DNA of 5,291 bases, taken from assembly GCA_018830605.1 (NCBI GenBank), contig JAHJRZ010000078.1:1-5291 (forward strand), written 5' to 3'. The notes beneath the pieces are model-generated. The model searched no databases, was not told where the DNA came from, and saw only the letters and a program-made list of their open reading frames with translations. This document shows, in pieces, positions 1 through 4,771 of this stretch; the first letter of the stretch is position 1; the number at the start of each line of letters is the position of its first letter. The translations under genes and the position numbers were made by a program. The DNA comes from Patescibacteria group bacterium. GTDB taxonomy: Bacteria; Patescibacteriota; UBA1384; JAHJRZ01.

Positions 1-2
1 GC

Positions 3-1307
3 ACGATTCGCATTACCGAAGAAGAGTTGAACCAGGCAAAAAAAATTGTTAAGAATCCCTGGAAGAGGGGATATCTTTATTTTAAATCTTTGGGGCCCGG
101 TTTAATTACTGGCGCGGCAGATGATGATCCCGGCGGGATTGGTACTTACTCATCTGTGGGCGCGGCCTTTGGCTATAAAATCATCTGGCTTTCTTTGTGG
201 CTTCTGCCTCTGATGCTGGCGGTGCAGGAGACCTGCGCCCGGATTGGCATAATTACTAACCGCGGGCTGGCCGGAGTCCTAAAAAAACATTACACCAAAA
301 AATTAGTTGCTTTAGTGGTGATTCTTTTGATTATCGCCAACATCGCTAATATCGGAGCGGATATTGGAGCGATGGCCTCCTCGACCAAATTAATCGTCAA
401 TCTTAATTTTAATCTTTTGGCGATAGTATATACTATCCTTATCATTCTGATTGAAATTTTAATTCCTTATCATCTTTATTCAAAAATATTAAAATTCTTA
501 ACTTTGTCGCTCATCGCTTATATCATCACCGGCTTTATTATCCATCCCCAATGGTGGGCGATTATTAAAGAAACGATTATTCCTGATATTACTTTTAAAA
601 AAGAATATATCTTTGCTGTGGTGGCTGTTTTTGGCACGACCATCTCGCCTTATCTTTTTTTCTGGCAGACTTCCGAGGAGGTTGAAGAGAATATTGAAAG
701 CCAAAAATTGAAACCAGTCTCAACGGGAAATCGGATTGCTAATATGAGGACGGATGTTAAATCGGGTATGGTCTTTTCCAATCTCGTTATGTTTTTTATT
801 ATTGTCACTACTGCCAGCGTTCTCTTTAAAAATGGGATTCAAGATATCGGTTCAGCCGAACAAGCCGCTCAAGCTTTGAGGCCTTTGGTAGGGGATAAGG
901 CATTCTTGCTTTTTGCCTTGGGGATTGTAGGCACAGGGCTTTTGGCTATTCCTATTCTGGCCGGTTCAGGTGCGTATGCTTTATCAGAATTGATGAATTG
1001 GAGAGAGGGCTTAAGTAATAAATTTTCCAAGGCAAAGAGCTTTTATCTTGTTATTGCCATTTCAATCTTGTTGGGTTTATCCATCAATTTTTTAGGAATC
1101 CCGCCGATCAAAGCCCTTTATTATTCTGCTTTTTTAAATGGAATAATCGCGGTGCCGCTTCTTTTTGTCATTATGATTGTGGGTAATGATCAAAGGATTA
1201 TGGGCGAGGAGACTCATCCGCGTTGGGTTAAATTCTTCGGCTGGGGAGCAGTAGTTTTTTCATTTTTAGCCGTAATTACTTATCTCTTATTATCAGTGGA
1301 TTTTTAG
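3..1307 (+). CDS. Nramp-fold divalent metal transporter (variant metal site), 5' end probably outside the window
   Basis: An inner-membrane transporter of the Nramp (SLC11/MntH) superfamily, expected to move divalent cations with a proton or alone. The frame is open to the left edge with protein-like residues (TIRITEEEL) before the first possible start, TTG at 27, which has no well-spaced ribosome site; the true start is therefore probably upstream. Counting from that TTG as residue 1 there are 426 residues, the usual family length, with about ten to eleven hydrophobic segments. TM1 has the family signature GPGLITGAADDDPGG (residues 23-37), with DPGG in place of the metal-binding DPGN. TM6 has GTTISPYLFFWQ (from residue 203), with SPY where classical members have MPH. 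Together with the following EEVEE this matches a divergent Nramp subgroup that I recall carrying DDDPSG and SPYLFFWQ. Family membership is secure; the substrate (Mn, Fe, Mg or other) cannot be called. No terminator follows the TAG stop. Confidence 0.9.
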   Translation, partial: TIRITEEELNQAKKIVKNPWKRGYLYFKSLGPGLITGAADDDPGGIGTYSSVGAAFGYKIIWLSLWLLPLMLAVQETCARIGIITNRGLAGVLKKHYTKKLVALVVILLIIANIANIGADIGAMASSTKLIVNLNFNLLAIVYTILIILIEILIPYHLYSKILKFLTLSLIAYIITGFIIHPQWWAIIKETIIPDITFKKEYIFAVVAVFGTTISPYLFFWQTSEEVEENIESQKLKPVSTGNRIANMRTDVKSGMVFSNLVMFFIIVTTASVLFKNGIQDIGSAEQAAQALRPLVGDKAFLLFALGIVGTGLLAIPILAGSGAYALSELMNWREGLSNKFSKAKSFYLVIAISILLGLSINFLGIPPIKALYYSAFLNGIIAVPLLFVIMIVGNDQRIMGEETHPRWVKFFGWGAVVFSFLAVITYLLLSVDF

Positions 1308-1325
1308 GTTAAAATATGATATAAT
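1297..1325 (+). promoter_or_regulatory. Extended -10 promoter of the toxin-antitoxin-like module
   Basis: TGATATAAT at 1317-1325 is a perfect extended -10 element (TG-n-TATAAT). A weak -35 (TGGATT, 1297-1302, 3 of 6) lies 17 bp upstream and overlaps the end of the transporter gene. The predicted transcription start is near 1332, the first base of the long inverted repeat that follows. Confidence 0.6.
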
Positions 1326-1331
1326 TAATTT

Positions 1332-1432
1332 ACCCCCACACCAATTTATATGTATTATTTATATATATTGAAAAATAAAAAAGATAAAATTTATATTGAT
1401 GAATATAGAGGTAAAATAATTGGTGTGGGGGT
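1332..1432 (+). repeat. 15-bp perfect inverted repeat spanning the 5' UTR of the module
   Basis: The left arm ACCCCCACACCAATT (1332-1346) is the exact reverse complement of the right arm AATTGGTGTGGGGGT (1418-1432). The 71 nt between them are AT-rich. The left arm starts at the predicted +1 and the right arm ends two bases before the ATG at 1435, covering the only G-rich candidate ribosome site next to that start. In RNA this is a 15-bp stem that could shut off translation; in DNA it could be a pair of operator half-sites. The geometry is seen directly; the role is inferred. Confidence 0.75.
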
Positions 1433-1434
1433 GT

Positions 1435-1662
1435 ATGAAACCTGACAAAAAATACATTTGGGATTATGATTTAGAGTCGATCGATTTAAGAAAAAAAGCG
1501 GTTTTGCGTTGGTATTTGAGCCGCAAAATTAATTTTGGCGATTGGGGATCTCTTAAATCTAAATTAGTCGAAAAAAATCTTGATTATCTTGAGATTGACC
1601 CAACTCTTAAACAAATGCTCAAAAAATATTATGTTTTCAAAAGAACAAAAAATAATTCTTGA
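1435..1662 (+). CDS. Small antitoxin-like partner of the AbiEii-type nucleotidyltransferase
   Basis: A 75-residue basic, soluble protein with no signal peptide or membrane segment. It begins MKPDKKYIWDYDLESIDLRKK and continues with RWYLSRKINFGDWGSL and a C-terminal IDPTLKQMLKKYYV. The WDYDL and FGDW elements resemble short proteins I know beside AbiEii-like nucleotidyltransferases (similar in style to DUF6922), but I cannot confirm a family from memory. The ATG at 1435 was chosen because conserved-looking sequence starts there. A TTG at 1420, preceded by AGAGGT at 1407-1412 with good spacing, would add five residues (MVWGC) and is a real alternative. Its last 32 bases overlap the next gene, so the two are translationally coupled and probably form one operon. 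By position it is the likely antitoxin or specificity partner; this is inference from context. Confidence 0.7.
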   Translation: MKPDKKYIWDYDLESIDLRKKAVLRWYLSRKINFGDWGSLKSKLVEKNLDYLEIDPTLKQMLKKYYVFKRTKNNS

Positions 1663-2287
1663 AACAATTTTTGACTCGCCTCTTAATAAAATCGCTGCTT
1701 GGGGCGGTGGTACGGCTTTATCTGAAATATATCTCAAACATCGCCAATCAGAAGACATTGATATTATTCTTGATAATCTACCACCCGAGATAGAATTAAC
1801 GATTTTGACCAATAGAATCAAAGATAAGTTAAAGGATTCAAAAAAGAAAAGTTTGGTCAAGATGAATCGTTTTCAATATGTTTTTGAATTTGAAAATAAG
1901 AAAGAACAAAAACTCGAATTTATCTATTATCCTTTTATCAAACTTAAACCATTAAAAAAATTAGGGAAGATTAAAATTGAATCGCTTTTAGATATTGCGG
2001 TTTCTAAAACACTTTCAGCTTACCAGCGCAAGGAGATTAAAGATGCTTTTGATCTATTTGTCATTTTTAAAGAAAATCATTTTGATCTCAAAGAATTAAT
2101 AAGAGGTGTTAAGAAAAAGTTTGAAGAAGAGATTGATGCGCCGACTCTTTTAGCGCGGCTAACAAAAAGTTTAGAAAATTTTGATAGTTTGACACCCTTG
2201 ATAATTGGTAAAAAATATCAGCAAAAAGAATTAATTAATTTTTTCCAAGAAGAATTTAATAAATTTCTACGCCAAAAAGATCTCTAA
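1631..2287 (+). CDS. AbiEii/AbiGii-type nucleotidyltransferase, toxin component
   Basis: A 218-residue protein of the AbiEii/AbiGii family (DNA polymerase beta-like nucleotidyltransferase fold). Family members act as toxins of type IV-like or related toxin-antitoxin and abortive-infection systems, and some modify tRNA. The active-site pattern is visible: GGGTALS at residues 25-31, then RQSEDIDI at 38-45 with the paired acids Asp42 and Asp44, and a third likely acid, Glu96, in KLEFIYYPF. The family's later block is also present as DIAVSKTLSAYQRKEIKDAFDLF (residues 121-143, key residues Lys126, Arg133, Asp138, Asp141). All catalytic-type residues are intact, so the enzyme should be active. ATG at 1631 was chosen over the in-frame ATT-like or upstream start at 1580, because the extra 17 residues are unlike the family and overlap the upstream gene further. 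There is no clear ribosome site, as expected if translation is coupled to the preceding gene. Confidence 0.85.
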   Translation: MFSKEQKIILETIFDSPLNKIAAWGGGTALSEIYLKHRQSEDIDIILDNLPPEIELTILTNRIKDKLKDSKKKSLVKMNRFQYVFEFENKKEQKLEFIYYPFIKLKPLKKLGKIKIESLLDIAVSKTLSAYQRKEIKDAFDLFVIFKENHFDLKELIRGVKKKFEEEIDAPTLLARLTKSLENFDSLTPLIIGKKYQQKELINFFQEEFNKFLRQKDL

Positions 2288-2306
2288 TTACACCTCGTAG
2301 GTGTAA
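2288..2306. repeat. 19-nt perfect hairpin between convergent genes
   Basis: TTACACCTCGTAGGTGTAA folds as an 8-bp stem with a 3-nt loop. It sits directly after the nucleotidyltransferase stop and before the end of the convergent coiled-coil gene. There is no T-tract on either side, so a standard intrinsic terminator is not supported. A second GAGGTGT at 2312-2318 could pair with ACACCTC (2290-2296) instead, giving an alternative fold. Confidence 0.6.
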
Positions 2307-2329
2307 GCGCGGAGGTGTGGAGATATTTA

Positions 2330-3220
2330 TTATTCTTCGGAATTTTGTTTTTCTGTCTCGTTCTCTTTCTTTTCTCTTTGGCTTCTATTCTCAATGATGG
2401 AGACCGCCATTTGTTTGAGTTGCTCTTGAGCGCGAGAAAGATTATTTTTAAGAGAATTTATTTCTTCGGTTTGATTTTTAATGGTTGCTTCAAGATTAGT
2501 AATTTTTAATTCCATAATCTTTTTTTCATTCTCGTTAGATAACTTGATATCTTTGATCTCAATTTGGTGATCATTGCTTAATTCTTGAGTTAAGTACTCT
2601 TTGGTTTTAGTTATTTCTTCTTCTAATCTTAATGGCCAGAGTTCTAATTCTTTTTCCATCTCTACTATTTCTTTTTCTCTATCTTTAATTTTTTCTTCGC
2701 GCTCTTTTAATTCTTTTTCGTTTTCTTTTCTTTTTTGCTGGTAAAGATCTTCTTCCAGCCGGCGGGTTTTTTGCAGTTGATATTGATACTCTTCCTCATC
2801 TCTTTGTCTTAATAGCTCGACTTTTTTCTTTTCCTCATCTTTAATAAGTAAGAGCTCTTCTTTTTCTCTTACAATTTTTTCTTTGGCTTTATTTAATTCA
2901 TCTTCGAGCTGATTTTTTTCGCGGCCTTGTTTGTCCAAGAATTCTCGTTTTTCTTTATAGGCTTGTTCTCGTAAATTTGAGAGTCCCGTTAATTCTTTTT
3001 GTAGATTTTCCGCAGTCTCCTCAAGAGCTTGGGTTAAACTTGATTTTGTTTCATTTAGAATCTGCGTTAGGTGAGCAGTGTTTAATTCTCGCGGCAGGGT
3101 TTCTTTTCCTGCGCCCTCTTTTTCAATTTTAGCTTTAAGTTCATCGTAAGCTTCCCAGATTTCTTGTTTAGTGTTGCGCGATGAAATTTTCGATTTCTTT
3201 GGAGTTAAAATTTTAGGCAT
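2330..3220 (-). CDS. Charged coiled-coil protein of unknown function
   Basis: A 296-residue protein with no enzyme motif, signal peptide or membrane segment. Residues 1-20 are basic and probably flexible (MPKILTPKKSKISSRN). A short helical block follows (TKQEIWEAYDELKAKIEKE), then from about residue 50 to 285 an almost unbroken run of Glu, Lys, Gln and Leu with heptad spacing. One break, at about residue 193 (LELWPLRLEEE), may be a kink. The tail is charged. It resembles filament-like or tether coiled-coil proteins, but composition drives such matches and no homologue should be named. The start is the only ATG with a promoter and short leader in front of it; no Shine-Dalgarno is visible. It is transcribed alone, convergent with the nucleotidyltransferase gene (42 bp apart) and divergent from the acidic protein gene. 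Confidence 0.8.
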   Translation of the reverse strand: MPKILTPKKSKISSRNTKQEIWEAYDELKAKIEKEGAGKETLPRELNTAHLTQILNETKSSLTQALEETAENLQKELTGLSNLREQAYKEKREFLDKQGREKNQLEDELNKAKEKIVREKEELLLIKDEEKKKVELLRQRDEEEYQYQLQKTRRLEEDLYQQKRKENEKELKEREEKIKDREKEIVEMEKELELWPLRLEEEITKTKEYLTQELSNDHQIEIKDIKLSNENEKKIMELKITNLEATIKNQTEEINSLKNNLSRAQEQLKQMAVSIIENRSQREKKENETEKQNSEE

Positions 3221-3251
3221 AAATACAATAACTAATTAATATGTTATATCC

Positions 3252-3279
3252 ATTATGCTTTTTTATAAGTAGGTGTCAA
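3252..3279 (-). promoter_or_regulatory. Sigma-70-like promoter of the coiled-coil gene
   Basis: Read on the minus strand, TTGACA (3279-3274) is a perfect -35, followed by a 16-bp spacer and CATAAT (3257-3252), a five-of-six -10. The predicted start near 3245 leaves a leader of about 25 nt before the ATG at 3220. This is one of the best-matching promoters in the window. Confidence 0.7.
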
Positions 3280-3348
3280 GGGACGCGAAAAAAATCTTCC
3301 ATAACTAACTTTTGAACGATCGCCTGAAAGTTGTGGGATAGAACCGGT

Positions 3349-3400
3349 AACCGAAACGTCAATAAAATCGCGTACGCGAAAAAATTGACGTTTCTTGGTT
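3349..3400. repeat. Nested palindrome in the divergent intergenic region
   Basis: The outer arms are AACCGAAACGTCAAT (3349-3363) and ATTGACGTTTCTTGGTT (3384-3400), which pair over 15 bp with a 2-nt bulge. Inside lies a perfect 12-bp palindrome, TCGCGTACGCGA (3368-3379). There is no T-tract, so it is not an obvious terminator. It could be a protein-binding site, a cruciform, or a small structured element serving both divergent genes. Confidence 0.6.
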
Positions 3401-3412
3401 TAATATTTAGGT

Positions 3413-3421
3413 TGTGGATAA
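3413..3421 (-). promoter_or_regulatory. Perfect DnaA box
   Basis: TGTGGATAA on the plus strand is the exact complement of the consensus DnaA box TTATCCACA. A given 9-mer is expected by chance only about 0.04 times in a window of this length, counting both strands. It lies about 10 bp upstream of the TC-repeat promoter. Only one perfect copy is seen, so a replication origin is not supported; DnaA control of the neighbouring promoter is possible. Confidence 0.45.
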
Positions 3422-3429
3422 ATACGCTA

Positions 3430-3455
3430 TTGACTCTCTCTCTCTCTCTTATAAT
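3430..3455 (+). promoter_or_regulatory. Promoter with a (TC)7 repeat in the spacer
   Basis: TTGACT (3430-3435) and a perfect TATAAT (3450-3455) frame a spacer of only 14 bp, made almost entirely of a (TC)7 tract at 3435-3448. The optimum is about 17 bp. Gain of one or two TC units would give 16 or 18 bp. The predicted start is near 3462, giving a leader of about 97 nt for the acidic protein gene. The elements are seen directly; activity and slippage are inferred. Confidence 0.55.
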
Positions 3456-3481
3456 AGAATTAAGAAAACATTAATAATTGA

Positions 3482-3539
3482 CCCCAGTTAAATACCTCGC
3501 AATGCGAGGGTGCTCGTCGCGGCGAGCAATTTAACGGGG
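3482..3539 (+). ncRNA. Structured 5' UTR element, predicted three-way junction
   Basis: An outer stem pairs CCCC-(A)-GTTAAAT (3482-3493, one bulged A) with ATTTAACGGGG (3529-3539), 11 bp. It encloses two hairpins: CCTCGC-AAT-GCGAGG (3495-3509) and TGCTCG...CGAGCA (3511-3528). Only single unpaired bases separate the stems, as in a compact three-way junction. The element ends one base before the ribosome site, so it is placed to act on translation or message stability. No known riboswitch class is recognised. CGAG at 3505-3508 can also pair with CTCG at 3513-3516, so alternative folds exist. Confidence 0.5.
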
Positions 3540-3558
3540 CAGGAAGGAGAATTTTATT

Positions 3559-4104
3559 ATGGGAGATGGTGGTCCGGAAGCTAGTGAATCGCAGGAAGAC
3601 ATCCCAACAGAAACCGAAGTGACGCAAGATTCTCAAGAGCCAAATGAAGCAGCCGAAATTTCTGAGGAAGTACAATTACAACAACGAGCCCTCGATCTTG
3701 CTCGAGAAAAAGGGTTGAATGTTGGGGCGGTGAAAGAAAATATCATCAACTCAGCTCGCGAAGGAGCTCTAAGGGAGAATAAAGACAGGGAAATGGTTGA
3801 TATGCTTGCCCAAGCTATGCTAGAGGTGACAACGAGTGCCCAGGTGACAGGGAAGAATCAGGAAATTCCTTATCCTCTTCCGTTTCCAAGTTTTCTCGAG
3901 GGGAAAGCAATAAAAAAATTAGGAGCAAAAATTGTTGATGCAGGTGTAGAAACATTTTTACCTAGCCTGCCGCGAACTATGGACGAGGCTCTTTCTTATG
4001 AGATTCCAGGCATCGGGCGGTTTGTAAGATATGCAACACCGATTACCGAAGACCATCCTATTTCTGAACAACATTTCTTTTTAAGAGGATTACCTGGAGA
4101 ATAA
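3559..4104 (+). CDS. Acidic orphan protein, unknown function
   Basis: A 181-residue soluble protein I do not recognise. The first 45 residues are strongly acidic and low in hydrophobics (Glu, Asp, Ser, Gln, Thr, Pro), so probably disordered. Residues about 46-90 (LQQRALDLAREKGLNVGAVKENIINSAREGAL... to MVDMLAQAMLEV) look like a small helical domain. A proline-rich link (EIPYPLPFPSF) leads to a C-terminal part with EGKAIKKLGAKIVDAGVETFLPSLPRTMDEAL and EIPGIGRFVRYATP. No signal peptide, membrane span, metal site or catalytic motif is seen. The ATG is well supported by AGGAAGGAG at 3541-3549, nine bases upstream. It lies alone, about 250 bp before the 23S rRNA gene on the same strand, with a structured leader and a repeat-containing promoter. 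No terminator follows directly, so read-through toward the 23S leader is possible. Confidence 0.75.
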   Translation: MGDGGPEASESQEDIPTETEVTQDSQEPNEAAEISEEVQLQQRALDLAREKGLNVGAVKENIINSAREGALRENKDREMVDMLAQAMLEVTTSAQVTGKNQEIPYPLPFPSFLEGKAIKKLGAKIVDAGVETFLPSLPRTMDEALSYEIPGIGRFVRYATPITEDHPISEQHFFLRGLPGE

Positions 4105-4154
4105 GGAAGACTTTTTTATTGAGATAGAGGTTCGCTACATTTCTGCGTGAGCTC

Positions 4155-4184
4155 TTGACAGCGAAATTTCAAGTGTGTTATCAT
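4155..4184 (+). promoter_or_regulatory. Strong sigma-70-like promoter upstream of the 23S rRNA gene
   Basis: A perfect -35, TTGACA (4155-4160), is followed by 18 bp and TATCAT (4179-4184), five of six for the -10. The predicted transcription start near 4191 coincides with the first base of a small hairpin (TGC-AATAT stem, 4191-4212). As no 16S or tRNA gene lies upstream, this is the best candidate promoter for the 23S gene. Confidence 0.65.
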
Positions 4185-4198
4185 TAATAATGCAATAT

Positions 4199-4240
4199 AT
4201 GGATATTCTGCAAAAATTTGAAGGGGAGGAGGCGACCTAA
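4199..4240 (+). CDS. Possible 13-codon leader peptide (MDILQKFEGEEAT)
   Basis: An ATG only about 8 nt after the predicted transcription start opens a 13-codon frame ending in TAA at 4238-4240. There is no Shine-Dalgarno, so translation would have to be leaderless-like. Its last codons and stop form the left arm of a helix that competes with a terminator. A frame this short can arise by chance; it is listed because of where its stop falls. Confidence 0.25.
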   Translation: MDILQKFEGEEAT

Positions 4241-4275
4241 GCAAATCTTATTTTAAAGTTTTATTTAGGCCGCCT
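4230..4275 (+). promoter_or_regulatory. Antiterminator-like helix in the 23S leader
   Basis: AGGCGACCTAA (4230-4240) pairs with TTAGGCCGCCT (4265-4275) over 11 positions with one A-C mismatch, enclosing an AT-rich loop of 24 nt. The right arm contains the whole left side of the terminator stem at 4270-4284, so the two folds exclude each other, as in an attenuator. Pairing is seen directly; regulation is inferred. Confidence 0.45.
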
Positions 4276-4289
4276 TTGAGGCGGTTTTT
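4270..4289 (+). terminator. Intrinsic terminator between the leader promoter and the 23S gene
   Basis: CCGCCT-TTG-AGGCGG (4270-4284) is a 6-bp GC-rich stem followed at once by five Ts (4285-4289). It would stop transcripts from the promoter at 4155 after about 100 nt, and any read-through from the acidic protein gene. It therefore either ends a small RNA or works as an attenuator of the 23S transcript. Confidence 0.65.
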
Positions 4290-4298
4290 CAATCAGAA

Positions 4299-4307
4299 CC
4301 TTAACAA
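4299..4307 (+). promoter_or_regulatory. boxA-like rRNA antitermination site
   Basis: CCTTAACAA resembles the core of the bacterial boxA (CTCTTTAACAA), which recruits NusB/NusE to rRNA transcripts. It lies about 45 nt before the 23S 5' end, where 23S boxA elements are found. The match is short and could be chance. Confidence 0.3.
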
Positions 4308-4508
4308 TTAGGTAAGTGATAACTAGTGTTCACCGATCGTATACTAAAATAGTTAATTAATGCATATGGTGGATGCCTTGGTGTAAAGAGCCGATGAAAG
4401 ACGTGGCGGACTGCGATAAGCTTCGGGGAGGTGCCGAGCAACCTTTGATCCGGAGATTTCTGAATGGAGTAATCCAAGTTGGCAAACCCAACTTACGTCG
4501 TGTTGCGC

Positions 4509-4651
4509 TTAGAAATTCAAAGCACAAAATCCTAAATCCTAAACAAATCCAAATAATAAAATTCAAAATTCAAAACCGTTTTGTATTTTGGTAATTTGAG
4601 TTTTGAAATTGTTTAGAAATTAGAGATTTGAAATTTGGATTTCCGCGCGCA
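4509..4651 (+). repeat. Insertion 1 in 23S rRNA, at helix 9
   Basis: About 143 nt of AT-rich non-coding sequence replace the tip of helix 9. The helix itself survives: TGTTGCGC (4501-4508) pairs with GCGCGGCG (4652-4659) and clamps the insertion. The insertion is an imperfect inverted repeat, beginning GAAATTCAAAG (4512) and ending AAATTTGGATTTCC (4631-4644), with the turn near ACCGTTTTG (about 4577). A competing perfect hairpin, CCGCGC-GCA-GCGCGG, sits at 4643-4657. No frame encodes an endonuclease. Helix 9 is a known site of intervening sequences that RNase III removes in some alphaproteobacteria. Confidence 0.75.
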
Positions 4652-4710
4652 GCGCGGCGGGGGAACTGCCCGAATTGAAACATCTTAGTAGGGCAAGGAA
4701 AAGAAAAGAG

Positions 4711-4729
4711 CTCCGACGATACGTCGGAG
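4711..4729 (+). repeat. 19-nt perfect hairpin inserted in 23S rRNA
   Basis: CTCCGACG-ATA-CGTCGGAG stands between AAAAGAAAAGAG and ATATTCCCCCAGTAG. In E. coli the corresponding stretch (AAAGAAATCAACCGAGATTCCCCC) has only a short tip here, so this is a small expansion segment with the 8-3-8 architecture seen elsewhere in the window. Confidence 0.65.
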
Positions 4730-4771
4730 ATATTCCCCCAGTAGCGGCGAGCGAAAAGGGAAGAGTCTAAA

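Noticed and set aside
498..704. Minus-strand frame inside the transporter gene.
   Set aside because: It is the complement of well-conserved transporter coding sequence, with no ribosome site.
1399..1419. Six-codon frame ATG...TAA just before the small partner gene.
   Set aside because: It is too short and AT-rich to tell from chance, and has no ribosome site.
1564..1860. Minus-strand 98-codon frame opposite the nucleotidyltransferase.
   Set aside because: It overlaps the GGGTALS and SEDIDI active-site codons of a recognised gene; it is a shadow frame.
2315..2509. Plus-strand hydrophobic 64-codon frame at the end of the coiled-coil gene.
   Set aside because: Its Phe/Leu-rich translation is what the complement of Glu/Lys codons gives; there is no start signal.
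3300..3480. Chromosomal replication origin.
   Set aside because: Only one DnaA box is perfect, no dnaA or dnaN gene is near, and there is no clear AT-rich unwinding repeat.
3460..3675. Minus-strand 71-codon frame over the leader and start of the acidic protein gene.
   Set aside because: It covers the structured leader and strong ribosome site of the plus-strand gene and has no signals of its own.
4340..4345. TATACT as the -10 of a promoter starting directly at the 23S 5' end.
   Set aside because: No acceptable -35 lies 16-18 bp upstream and there would be no leader for processing. It cannot be fully excluded if the terminator at 4270 is always active.
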